Source: Pseudomonas sp. GD04019 (GTDB lineage: Bacteria; Pseudomonadota; Gammaproteobacteria; Pseudomonadales; Pseudomonadaceae). Taken from it: 64,000 nucleotides of DNA. The notes beneath the pieces were generated by a model. It was not told the DNA's origin. It ran no database searches and saw only the letters and a program-made list of their open reading frames with translations. Position 1 is the stretch's first letter. Each line of letters begins with the position of its first letter. The DNA is taken from assembly GCF_029837695.1 (NCBI RefSeq), contig NZ_JAOEEA010000007.1, forward strand, positions 217,249 through 281,248. Direction: 5' to 3'. Made by a program: the position numbers and the translations under genes. Positions 52,797 through 60,824 of this stretch are shown piece by piece.

Positions 52797-52961
52797 ATGT
52801 TTTACGACTGGATCAAGGCCTATCAGGACTACCCCTACGACCTACCCAAGGTCGGCGAGGTGATCTGCCGCCGCTCCTGCATCGAGACTGAGGAGTTGCT
52901 GTCGACCACCGTCCCGGCGTTCTACGCCGAGGGCAGTTACTGCACCACCTTCCGAATCCAT
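52797..52961 (+). pseudogene. Phage replication initiator, 5' part, split by transposon
   Basis: ATG 52797 follows GAAGGA. The first 55 codons (MFYDWIKAYQDYPYDLPK ... CTTFRIH) are intact up to the TCCAT duplication at 52957-52961, where the Tn5393-like element enters. Removing the element and one TCCAT copy joins codon 55 (His) in frame to the codon at 58437, restoring one open frame of 373 residues. No rescue of the truncated frame is seen; it reads into the transposon and stops. Confidence 0.92.
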
Positions 52962-53042
52962 GGGGTCGTTTGCGGGAGAGGGCGAAATCCTACGCTAAGG
53001 CTTTGGCCAACGATATTCTCCGGTAAGATTGATGTGTTCCCA
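52962..53042 (+). repeat. Left 81-bp terminal inverted repeat
   Basis: Opens GGGGTCGTTTGCGGGAGAGG. It pairs with the right repeat with four mismatches. Confidence 0.93.
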
Positions 53043-53067
53043 GGGGATAGGAGAAGTCGCTTGATAT

Positions 53068-53904
53068 CTAGTATGACGTCTGTCGCACCTGCTTGATCGC
53101 GGCCGCGATAGCTAGATCGCGTTGCTCCTCTTCTCCATCCGCGTTCCAAGCTGCGGAAAGGCACCCATAAGCGTACGCCTGGTCGAGCAGGCGACGCGGA
53201 TCGACGTCCAGCGCACGAGAGAATGCGTCCGCCATCTGTGCAATGCGTCTAGGATCGAGACAAAGGTCGTCTCTGTCAGCCGGATCGTAGAACATATTGG
53301 CGGCGCCAAAGCCCACTTCACCGACCAGACCGACGGGATCTATCACCAGCCAGCCGCGACTGGAGAACATGATGTTTTCATGATGCAGATCGCCATGTAG
53401 CCCACGCAGTTCCGAGGCATTGCTCATCATTTGATCGGCTATAATCGCCGCGTGGACGTAGTCAGTTTGACAACCTGCGTTTTGATCATCGCGCGCCCGC
53501 TGAAACAAAGCTGCAAAGCGATCCCGGATCGGGAGAAGGGCAGAAGGCAGGGGTTCCTCAGATGCGGCATACAGCTTCGCCATTAGTTCCGCTGCAATTT
53601 CGGTCGCCTGGTAGTCGCCGTGCTCGGCAACGATGTGAGAGAGCATTCGCTCCCCGGCATATTCGAGCAACATCAGATTGTTCTCACGACCGAGCAACCG
53701 GACTGCTCCCCTCCCATTGCGCCATACCAGATAGTCGGCCCCGCGCAGTTCATCAGCAATGTCTTCTATAGGTTTCAATCCCTTGACGATTGCAGGAGTC
53801 CCGTCTGGCAATGAAACTTTCCAAACGAGGCTGGAAAAGGTGTCCGCAATGAGAACAGGTTGCGAAACGTGCCAATGAGCAGGAAAAACAGGCGGCATGA
53901 ACAT
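53068..53904 (-). CDS. strB: Aminoglycoside O-phosphotransferase APH(6)-Id (StrB)
   Basis: The 278-residue kinase phosphorylates streptomycin at the 6-hydroxyl, using ATP in the cytoplasm. It has the catalytic loop LHGDLHHENIMF and the metal-binding VIDPVGLVGE motif, and matches StrB as I recall it along its length. ATG 53904 overlaps the strA stop (TGATG), the known arrangement; an in-frame codon nine bases upstream is not used. Confidence 0.96.
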   Translation of the reverse strand: MFMPPVFPAHWHVSQPVLIADTFSSLVWKVSLPDGTPAIVKGLKPIEDIADELRGADYLVWRNGRGAVRLLGRENNLMLLEYAGERMLSHIVAEHGDYQATEIAAELMAKLYAASEEPLPSALLPIRDRFAALFQRARDDQNAGCQTDYVHAAIIADQMMSNASELRGLHGDLHHENIMFSSRGWLVIDPVGLVGEVGFGAANMFYDPADRDDLCLDPRRIAQMADAFSRALDVDPRRLLDQAYAYGCLSAAWNADGEEEQRDLAIAAAIKQVRQTSY

Positions 53905-54707
53905 CAACCCCAAGTCAGAGGGTCCAATCGCAGATAGAAGGCAAGGCGTTCGCGGTCGGGGGCTTCGATCCCCAATACATTGAATAGGACAGCGAAGGCG
54001 CGCTCTGCTTCATCTGGCGCTGCCCAGTTCTCTTCGGCGTTAGCAATCATGAGTGCCAAATCGGCATAGCGATCTGCTGTTCCGAGCCGCCCAAGGTCGA
54101 TCAGACCCGTGCATTGAAGAGTTTTAGGGTCCACCATGAAGTTCGGCATGCAGGGATCACCATGGCAAACAACCATATCGGTGCGCTCTTGGTCGAGCCG
54201 CACCGGTAGCTCTCGTTCGACACGAGCCAAAAGATCGAGCTGCGGCGTACTCTTGTCCTCGTCCGGTAAGAAGTCGGGATTGACGGCATTGCGGGACACC
54301 ACATCAACGGCGCGTCCGAACATTCGCGACAGCCTGCGCTCAAACGGACATTGATCAACCGATAGGCTGTGAACAGCGCCAAGTTGCTGCCCCATTGACG
54401 GCCACGCTTTGAGCAAATCCGCTCCAGACAGATCAGCCGCCGGTACTCCCGGAATTGCCGTTATCACCAAGCATGCACCCTCCTGTTCCTCCTGCCAGTT
54501 GATCACCTCGGGGCAAGCCACACCTCGACCTTTGAGCCAAATGAGGCGGTCACGCTCTCCAGCGAGCTCACCGCGGCGGGAAGCAGGTGCGATTTTCGCG
54601 AAGGCATGCCCGTCACCACGTCGAAAAACAAAATCACCAGATTCTCCGCCTCTGACAGGCAACCAGTCAGAATGCGATTCACCAAAAAAAATATTAGTTC
54701 GATTCAA
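53904..54707 (-). CDS. strA: Aminoglycoside O-phosphotransferase APH(3'')-Ib (StrA)
   Basis: The 267-residue kinase phosphorylates streptomycin at the 3''-hydroxyl. It has the catalytic motif VVCHGDPCMPNFMVD and the downstream GLIDLGRLGTADRYADLAL. Length and sequence match StrA. No insertion sequence lies between it and tnpR (65-bp gap), so expression depends on the transposon's own promoters. Confidence 0.97.
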   Translation of the reverse strand: MNRTNIFFGESHSDWLPVRGGESGDFVFRRGDGHAFAKIAPASRRGELAGERDRLIWLKGRGVACPEVINWQEEQEGACLVITAIPGVPAADLSGADLLKAWPSMGQQLGAVHSLSVDQCPFERRLSRMFGRAVDVVSRNAVNPDFLPDEDKSTPQLDLLARVERELPVRLDQERTDMVVCHGDPCMPNFMVDPKTLQCTGLIDLGRLGTADRYADLALMIANAEENWAAPDEAERAFAVLFNVLGIEAPDRERLAFYLRLDPLTWG

Positions 54708-54772
54708 TGGAGGTTCCTTCAGTTTTCTGATGAAGCGCGGAGGTGGCTCAACCTGCGAAAAGAAACGAGTTG

Positions 54773-55387
54773 CTACGTAAGTCCGAGAACATGCTTTCCA
54801 TGGTCTCTGAGCTCGCCTTTGGGACCGACATATCGGTAGAGAGTGACGCGCTCGATGCCGAGTTCCTTGCAGAGATCGGAAACTGAAGTATCGCGCTGGG
54901 CCATGGCGGCTTGCGCGAGACGCACCTGAGCTTTGGTGAGCGCGAATTTTCGTCCGCCCTTGCGACCGCGCGCTCTCGCGGAGGCGAGACCCGCCATGGT
55001 GCGCTCTCGGATCAGATCCCGCTCGAACTCGGCCAAGGTGGCGAAGATTCCGAACACCATGCGACCGGACGCAGTCGTGGTGTCGATCTGAGCGCCCTTT
55101 CCAGTCAGAACCCGCAGGCCGATCTTGCGGTCTGACAGCTCCTTCACCGTGTTGACCAGATGGGCAAGCGATCGTCCGAGGCGATCGAGCTTCCAGACCA
55201 CCAGCACATCGCCGTCACGCAATGACTTGAGGCAGGCAGTCAAGCCAGGGCGATCATCACGACCGCCGGAAGCAAGATCATCATAGATATTGTCCCGTTC
55301 GACACCTGCGGCGCGCAAGGCGTCGTGCTGCAGGTCGAGAGACTGCGAGCCATCGGCTTTGGAGACGCGGGCATATCCGATCAGCAT
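54773..55387 (-). CDS. tnpR: Tn3-family serine resolvase TnpR
   Basis: The 204-residue recombinase has the catalytic serine in GYARVSKADGSQSL near residue 9, the arginine cluster in VWKLDRLGRSLAHLV and a C-terminal HTH (TSVSDLCKELGIERVTLYRYV). It resolves cointegrates at the res site and in this family represses tnpA and tnpR. Confidence 0.95.
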   Translation of the reverse strand: MLIGYARVSKADGSQSLDLQHDALRAAGVERDNIYDDLASGGRDDRPGLTACLKSLRDGDVLVVWKLDRLGRSLAHLVNTVKELSDRKIGLRVLTGKGAQIDTTTASGRMVFGIFATLAEFERDLIRERTMAGLASARARGRKGGRKFALTKAQVRLAQAAMAQRDTSVSDLCKELGIERVTLYRYVGPKGELRDHGKHVLGLT

Positions 55388-55512
55388 GTATCACAAACGT
55401 TGGTTTGAGGCGGCGCTTCGGCCACGATTGCATTGACCTCTGGAAATGTATCTCAACCAGCTTCATAAACAAAGCGTCTTGAACGCTATCAGATTTTGAA
55501 AAAGGAACATGT
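55388..55512. promoter_or_regulatory. res region and divergent tnpR/tnpA promoters
   Basis: The 125-bp AT-richer gap between the divergent genes is where Tn3-family elements keep their resolution site. Individual subsites were not assigned. Confidence 0.65.
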
Positions 55513-58398
55513 ATGCCGCGTCGCGTCACTCTAACCGATCGGCAGAAAGACGCGCTGTTGCGCTTGCCGACTTCACAGACGGATTTGCTCAAGCACTATA
55601 CGCTGAGTGATGAAGACCTTGGGCATATCAGGCTGCGTCGGCGCGCTCACAACAGGTTCGGCTTCGCCCTGCAATTGTGTGTCCTGCGCTATCCCGGCCG
55701 GGTGCTGGCTCCAGGCGAACTGATCCCTGCAGAGGTCATCGAATTTATCGGAGCGCAGCTTGGCCTGGGTGCCGACGATCTCGTAGACTATGCTGCCCGC
55801 GAGGAAACACGGCACGAGCATCTTGCCGAGTTACGGGGGCTCTACGGCTTCCGCACCTTCTCCGGACGTGGTGCGAGCGAGCTGAAGGAATGGTTGTTCC
55901 GAGAAGCCGAGATGGCGGTGTCGAACGAGGATATCGCCCGTCGCTTCGTAGCCGAGTGCCGACGCACCCGCACTGTCCTTCCCGCGACATCCACGATCGA
56001 GCGGCTTTGTGCCGCGGCTCTCGTCGATGCCGAGCGACGCATCGAGACGAGGATCGCCAGTCGGCTGCCTATGTCGATCCGAGAACAGTTGCTGGCATTG
56101 CTCGAGGAGACGGCTGATGATCGGGTGACCCGTTTTGTGTGGCTGCGCCAGTTCGAGCCTGGCTCGAACTCTTCGTCGGCCAACCGGCTGCTCGACCGGC
56201 TCGAATATCTGCAACGCATCGATCTCCCCGAGGATCTGCTTGCCGGCGTTCCTGCCCATCGGGTGACTCGTCTGCGCAGGCAGGGTGAACGGTATTATGC
56301 CGACGGCATGCGCGATCTCCCGGAGGACAGGCGGCTTGCGATCTTGGCTGTTTGCGTCTCGGAATGGCAGGCGATGTTGGCCGACGCAGTGGTCGAAACC
56401 CACGACCGGATCGTCGGCCGTCTCTACCGTGCTTCGGAGCGTATTTGCCATGCAAAGGTCGCAGACGAAGCGGGGGTGGTGCGTGACACCCTGAAATCCT
56501 TCGCCGAGATCGGGGGCGCCCTGGTCGATGCACAGGATGATGGCCAGCCGCTGGGCGATGTCATCGCGAGTGGGTCAGGGTGGGACGGCTTAAAAACCCT
56601 TGTTGCAATGGCAACCAGGCTGACCGCCACCATGGCCGACGATCCGCTCAATCATGTGCTCGACGGTTATCACCGCTTCCGCCGATACGCTCCACGCATG
56701 TTGCGCCTGCTCGATCTGCGAGCTGCGCCCGTTGCACTGCCGCTTCTGGAAGCGGTGACGGCCCTTCGTACCGGTTTGAACGATGCCGCGATGACCAGCT
56801 TCTTGCGGCCCAGCTCGAAATGGCATCGCCACCTTCGGGCCCAGAGGGCTGGCGACGCTCGCCTATGGGAGATCGCGGTGCTGTTCCATCTGCGCGATGC
56901 GTTCCGCTCCGGAGATGTCTGGCTTACTAGGTCCCGGCGCTATGGCGATCTGAAACACGCACTCGTTCCGGCACAATCCATCGCGGAAGGCGGTCGTCTC
57001 GCTGTGCCATTGCGGCCGGAGGAATGGCTGGCAGACCGGCAAGCTCGCCTCGACATGCGGTTGCGCGAGCTTGGCCGTGCCGCTCGCGCAGGCACGATCC
57101 CGGGCGGGTCGATTGAAAACGGCGTTCTGCATATCGAGAAACTCGAAGCCGCCGCGCCGACAGGCGCCGAAGATCTGGTGCTCGATCTCTACAAGCAGAT
57201 CCCGCCCACGCGCATCACCGATCTCCTGCTGGAGGTGGATGCGGCGACCGGCTTCACCGAAGCGTTCACCCATCTGCGCACAGGAGCACCCTGCGCTGAC
57301 CGGATCGGGCTAATGAACGTTATCTTGGCGGAAGGGATCAACCTCGGCTTGCGCAAAATGGCGGATGCGACAAACACCCACACCTTCTGGGAATTGATCC
57401 GCATTGGACGGTGGCATGTCGAGGGCGAAGCCTATGACCGGGCGCTGGCCATGGTGGTCGAGGCACAGGCAGCGTTACCCATGGCCCGGTTCTGGGGCAT
57501 GGGCACGTCGGCTTCGAGCGACGGACAGTTCTTCGTCGCTACAGAGCAAGGTGAGGCCATGAACCTGGTCAACGCGAAATATGGCAATACCCCGGGCCTG
57601 AAAGCCTATAGCCACGTCTCCGACCAATATGCGCCGTTCGCAACCCAGGTGATTCCTGCAACGGCAAGCGAAGCGCCTTACATCCTCGATGGCCTGCTGA
57701 TGAACGATGCTGGACGCCATATCCGCGAGCAGTTCACCGACACGGGCGGCTTCACCGATCACGTCTTTGCCGCATGTGCCATTCTCGGCTACCGGTTCGC
57801 TCCGCGCATCCGCGACCTGCCATCCAAACGGCTCTACGCGTTCAATCCGTCGGCCGCCCCGGCGCACCTGCGAGCGTTGATCGGCGGAAAGGTCAACCAA
57901 GCCATGATCGAGCGCAATTGGCCCGACATCCTGCGCATCGCCGCCACCATTGCTGCCGGGACCGTCGCGCCAAGCCAGATTCTGCGGAAACTCGCCTCCT
58001 ATCCGCGGCAGAACGAGCTCGCGACAGCCCTGCGGGAAGTCGGTCGCGTCGAGCGCACCCTGTTCATGATCGACTGGATTCTGGATGCCGAACTCCAACG
58101 GCGTGCCCAGATCGGGCTCAACAAAGGCGAAGCTCATCATGCGCTGAAGCGGGCAATCAGCTTCCACCGCCGCGGTGAAATCCGCGACCGTTCCGCCGAA
58201 GGCCAGCATTACCGCATCGCCGGCATGAATCTGCTCGCCGCCATCATCATCTTCTGGAACACCATGAAGCTCGGCGAGGTCGTTGCAAACCAGAAACGCG
58301 ATGGAAAGCTGCTATCGCCCGATCTCTTGGCCCATGTTTCGCCGCTCGGATGGGAACACATCAATCTCACCGGAGAATATCGCTGGCCAAAGCCTTAG
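55513..58398 (+). CDS. tnpA: Tn3-family transposase TnpA
   Basis: The 961-residue DDE transposase has the DUF4158 N-terminal region (PRRVTLTDRQKDALLRLP) and the Tn3 transposase domain with GMGTSASSDGQFF, the second acidic motif EQFTDTGGFTDHVF and NKGEAHHALKRAI near the end. Length is as expected and no frameshift is seen. Its last 16 codons lie within the right terminal repeat. Confidence 0.96.
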   Translation: MPRRVTLTDRQKDALLRLPTSQTDLLKHYTLSDEDLGHIRLRRRAHNRFGFALQLCVLRYPGRVLAPGELIPAEVIEFIGAQLGLGADDLVDYAAREETRHEHLAELRGLYGFRTFSGRGASELKEWLFREAEMAVSNEDIARRFVAECRRTRTVLPATSTIERLCAAALVDAERRIETRIASRLPMSIREQLLALLEETADDRVTRFVWLRQFEPGSNSSSANRLLDRLEYLQRIDLPEDLLAGVPAHRVTRLRRQGERYYADGMRDLPEDRRLAILAVCVSEWQAMLADAVVETHDRIVGRLYRASERICHAKVADEAGVVRDTLKSFAEIGGALVDAQDDGQPLGDVIASGSGWDGLKTLVAMATRLTATMADDPLNHVLDGYHRFRRYAPRMLRLLDLRAAPVALPLLEAVTALRTGLNDAAMTSFLRPSSKWHRHLRAQRAGDARLWEIAVLFHLRDAFRSGDVWLTRSRRYGDLKHALVPAQSIAEGGRLAVPLRPEEWLADRQARLDMRLRELGRAARAGTIPGGSIENGVLHIEKLEAAAPTGAEDLVLDLYKQIPPTRITDLLLEVDAATGFTEAFTHLRTGAPCADRIGLMNVILAEGINLGLRKMADATNTHTFWELIRIGRWHVEGEAYDRALAMVVEAQAALPMARFWGMGTSASSDGQFFVATEQGEAMNLVNAKYGNTPGLKAYSHVSDQYAPFATQVIPATASEAPYILDGLLMNDAGRHIREQFTDTGGFTDHVFAACAILGYRFAPRIRDLPSKRLYAFNPSAAPAHLRALIGGKVNQAMIERNWPDILRIAATIAAGTVAPSQILRKLASYPRQNELATALREVGRVERTLFMIDWILDAELQRRAQIGLNKGEAHHALKRAISFHRRGEIRDRSAEGQHYRIAGMNLLAAIIIFWNTMKLGEVVANQKRDGKLLSPDLLAHVSPLGWEHINLTGEYRWPKP

Positions 58399-58431
58399 CG
58401 TAGGATTCCGCCCCCTCCCGCAAACGACCCC
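58351..58431 (-). repeat. Right 81-bp terminal inverted repeat
   Basis: Reverse complement of 52962-53042 apart from four bases; overlaps the tnpA end. Confidence 0.93.
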
Positions 58432-58436
58432 TCCAT

Positions 58437-59393
58437 GTGTGCGGACGCCGGATTACCGTCGACGGCAACCCGTCCCGGTTGAACCGCCTCGACAACGTTT
58501 TCGGCATCGACTCGCTCGATGGCTGTATGCGCGTGATCAACGCCGTTCTGGTTGAGCTTGGTCTCCCGGAAATGACCCGTTGCACCGCGACTCAGCAACT
58601 GCAAGACGGCTCGGTGATCGCTGACGGCGCGATCTTCCAGCGGCTGGACCTGACCAGCAATTTCTATGTAGGGCAGGGCAACGAGCGGGCGTTTCTGCGT
58701 GGCATTTCCAGCCAGCGCTTCCGTAACTCCATCGCCTACCTGTACCCGGACGGCAACACCTGCGTCTGGACCCCCAAGGGCGGGGAGAAAGCCGGCTCCC
58801 TGGTGTATCCCGGCAATTACAACAAGGCGGCCGAGCTGGACGCCCACCTTCTGCCCAAGGTCAAGCGGACCTTCGGCGAGGATTCAGACGAATTCCGCTA
58901 CGTGCGGGAACTGCGCGACTGGTGTGCATCAGTCGGCATGGTGCGCTCCGAGATCAAGTGTCGGTCGGAGTATTTGAAGCGGGAGGGGCTCCGGTTCTGG
59001 GGCTTCTTCGACGAGCAGAAATTGCGAGAAATCCATAGGGGGTTCCTCATGGTCGGCAGTAAATGCGAGATCAATAACTTCGACGTTCTGACCGTGGCCG
59101 ATGAGCTGCTGGCCAAGGGCATTTCGCCCAATCGTATGTCGGCGAATTACACGGCTGGCTACGTCCACCTCTGGCAGCAGGGCCAGGAATTCGACTTCAA
59201 CAAGTCGGCCGTGAAGAAGCATCGCGCCGCCTTGCGCCAGATCGGTATCGACATCAAAACCCCGTTCGATGGCACCCGCCACGGCGTGGTCTTCATCCGC
59301 AACGTCCGCGAGATCGAGCGCACCTTCGACGTGGCGCTTCCCTCGTTCTACCGCTCGGCCGTAGTGCCGTCGCCGCTGCGGTTGGTAGCCTGA
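58437..59393 (+). pseudogene. Phage replication initiator, 3' part
   Basis: Codons 56 to the stop of the split gene (VCGRRITVDGNPSRLNRL ... SPLRLVA), 318 residues. The content, including a DLTSNFYVGQGNERAFLRG stretch and the order next to small single-strand-phage genes, fits the gene II/X (Phage_CRI) replication initiator of Pf-like inoviruses, which nicks the viral origin. GTG 58437 could act as a new start, but no ribosome site precedes it. Without the first 55 residues activity is doubtful. Confidence 0.85.
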
Positions 59394-59488
59394 TGACTCC
59401 CGCTGAAGAGCTTCTGATTGTCGCAGCCGGCGCGCTCATTTTCGGCGCCCTGGGCTTCTTCCTTTTCCCGTTGGTCATGCCTTCATGA
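59393..59488 (+). CDS. 31-residue single-span membrane protein
   Basis: ATG overlaps the replication gene stop (TGATG). The product MTPAEELLIVAAGALIFGA continues to a hydrophobic helix and ends VMPS. Its size fits the tiny inner-membrane or minor coat proteins of filamentous phages. Its stop overlaps the next start (ATGA at 59485). Confidence 0.6.
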   Translation: MTPAEELLIVAAGALIFGALGFFLFPLVMPS

Positions 59489-59781
59489 ACCGCGTGAAGC
59501 TGCAGGGCAGGGCGCCCACTCTCCTCGATCAGCAGCGCGCCGCCACTGCTCGCAAGGTCGCTCCTGCCGCCCTCGATCCGGCCGCCTTCGGTGGCGAATT
59601 CTTCGGCCCGCCTACCCCTCGTCACATCCTGATTTCCCGGCTCCCTGCGGACTGGGAAACCACCCGCCATTGGCGTGTGGCAGCCGACCTCAAGCGTTTT
59701 GGCCAGGTCGAGCAAAACCAATCGAGCGCGCCTTTCGTGGGTGACGCTTTCGGCTACGGCCAACCACCTCAAGAGGTTTGA
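59485..59781 (+). CDS. 98-residue phage protein of unknown function
   Basis: The protein is basic and soluble (NRVKLQGRAPTLLDQQRAATARK), with a middle part LISRLPADWETTRHWRVAADLKRFGQV. It is coupled to the genes on both sides. I do not recognise it; position between replication and single-strand-binding genes suggests a role in DNA handling. Confidence 0.65.
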   Translation: MNRVKLQGRAPTLLDQQRAATARKVAPAALDPAAFGGEFFGPPTPRHILISRLPADWETTRHWRVAADLKRFGQVEQNQSSAPFVGDAFGYGQPPQEV

Positions 59782-59783
59782 TC

Positions 59784-60137
59784 ATGAAAATTCTTCGCGG
59801 CTTCGTCGCCGGTGTTGTTCAAAAGGGCACTCAAGAGAAGCCCTGGGCTTCTGTCGGCATCAACTGCATCACCAAGGATTTCGACGGTTTCGAGTCGACC
59901 AACGTCGTCAAATTCATGGTCGCTGGCCAGCAATACAAAGACGGCCTCCACAACGCCTACCGCCAGCTGATCGGCTCTGAGGTCTTCGTCGAGTACCGCG
60001 ACGAGCTGGACGAATTCAACGGCAAGTACCGCATTCGCTACAGCCTCCAGGGCGTGCCGCTTCGCCTGCAGGACGCTCCAGAGCCTGCCAAGCCGGCAGC
60101 CACTCCGAACGTCGCTCCCGTGTCGAAAACGGCCTAA
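59784..60137 (+). CDS. Putative single-stranded DNA-binding protein (gene V position)
   Basis: The 117-residue protein looks mostly beta (MKILRGFVAGVVQKG, VNVVKF-type strands, VEYRDELDEFNGKYRIRYSL) with a proline/alanine tail, consistent with an OB-like fold. The assignment rests on size, fold prediction and inovirus gene order; I see no diagnostic motif. ATG 59784 is seven bases from AAGAGG. Confidence 0.55.
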   Translation: MKILRGFVAGVVQKGTQEKPWASVGINCITKDFDGFESTNVVKFMVAGQQYKDGLHNAYRQLIGSEVFVEYRDELDEFNGKYRIRYSLQGVPLRLQDAPEPAKPAATPNVAPVSKTA

Positions 60138-60152
60138 GGGGAGGGCGCCTCC

Positions 60153-60290
60153 GTGATCATCCGTGGCCAAGTCCTCTGCAACCTCTGCGGCTGCTCGATG
60201 GGCTTCCTGCTGATGCCTTCGGCAGTCGCCTTCCACGTTTGCCCTGACTGCCAGCTCGACGAGCTGGACACCGATTCCGAGGCCGCCTGA
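60153..60290 (+). CDS. 45-residue zinc-ribbon-like protein
   Basis: A GTG start behind GGGGAGGG gives a protein with two cysteine pairs, LCNLCGC near the start and VCPDC later, which could bind one zinc ion. Acidic tail (DELDTDSEAA). The stop overlaps the next ATG. Function unknown. Confidence 0.6.
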   Translation: MIIRGQVLCNLCGCSMGFLLMPSAVAFHVCPDCQLDELDTDSEAA

Positions 60291-60400
60291 TGGAAGGCGT
60301 GTCTCTCCAGGACCTGGCCGACATGCTCTATCTGATCGGCCTGGTGCTCGGCTCGATGGTTCTCTTCGGGCTGGGTTTCATCGGCGGAAACATGCGATGA
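60290..60400 (+). CDS. 36-residue membrane protein, possible minor coat (gene VII/IX-like)
   Basis: MEGVSLQDLADMLYLIGLV followed by a single glycine-rich hydrophobic helix and the end GGNMR. Short single-span proteins just before the major coat gene are typical of filamentous phages. Overlaps its neighbours on both sides. Confidence 0.6.
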   Translation: MEGVSLQDLADMLYLIGLVLGSMVLFGLGFIGGNMR

Positions 60401-60510
60401 ACGAACTAGTCTCCGAACTTCTAAGTTTCTACGTAGTTGCTTGGGTGGCTGGTTTTACTATCGGCATTAAGTTCCGCGCATTTAGACAAGCTGCTGAGGC
60501 TATCGTATGA
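60397..60510 (+). CDS. 37-residue membrane protein, possible minor coat (gene VII/IX-like)
   Basis: MNELVSELLSFYVVAWVAGF, then a short hydrophobic stretch and a basic end (KFRAFRQAAEAIV). ATGA overlaps occur at both ends, so it is translated with the gene before it and the coat gene after it. Confidence 0.6.
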   Translation: MNELVSELLSFYVVAWVAGFTIGIKFRAFRQAAEAIV

Positions 60511-60761
60511 AATACATCGCTCAACTGTTCAAAGGGAAAGTTTCGACTTTCTTCGCAACTTCGCTCTCCCTCGTGTTCTCCCTGTTCGCCGTGAACGCTC
60601 ACGCTGCCTGGACTGCTCCAACTGCTGCCACCGCGTTTTATACCGATGCGACCAGTGCTTGGACCTGGATCGAAGGCAACATGTGGACGCTGGGCGGCGC
60701 AATCCTGCTCGGCTTCTTCGTATGGCGTTTGGCCAAGAAAGCCGCCAACAAGTCCGCTTGA
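60507..60761 (+). CDS. Major coat protein precursor (gene VIII-like)
   Basis: The 84-residue precursor has a signal peptide with a cleavage site at NAHA-AWTAP. The mature protein of about 50 residues has an acidic/polar N-terminal half, one transmembrane helix (WTLGGAILLGFFVWRLA) and a lysine-rich end (KKAANKSA) that would face the DNA. This is the classic inovirus coat plan. A strong terminator follows, as after gene VIII of Ff phages. Confidence 0.85.
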   Translation: MKYIAQLFKGKVSTFFATSLSLVFSLFAVNAHAAWTAPTAATAFYTDATSAWTWIEGNMWTLGGAILLGFFVWRLAKKAANKSA

Positions 60762-60772
60762 TCGAAACTGCG

Positions 60773-60824
60773 CCCTGCCTATGGTGTGGGCGCAGCCCGG
60801 GCCATAGGCAGGGTGTAGTTTTAT
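60773..60824 (+). terminator. Terminator after the coat gene
   Basis: A perfect 12-bp stem (60773-60784 with 60802-60813) with an inner GGGC-GCA-GCCC stem in its loop, then GTGTAGTTTT. It separates highly expressed small coat genes from the adsorption gene. Confidence 0.9.

Larger units (their letters stand above)
52962..58431. mobile_element. Tn5393-like Tn3-family transposon (strA-strB), 5470 bp
   Basis: The element runs from GGGGTCG at 52962 to CGACCCC at 58431 and is flanked by a 5-bp target duplication, TCCAT (52957-52961 and 58432-58436). It has 81-bp terminal inverted repeats, a divergent tnpA and tnpR pair with the res region between, and strA-strB. Length and content match the form of Tn5393 that lacks IS1133, as I know it. 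All genes look intact, so it may still transpose. Confidence 0.96.

Noticed and set aside
58437..59393. The 3' half of the replication gene as an independent intact gene from GTG 58437
   Set aside because: The GTG is an internal codon restored by removing the transposon; no ribosome site precedes it and the N-terminal 55 residues are missing.
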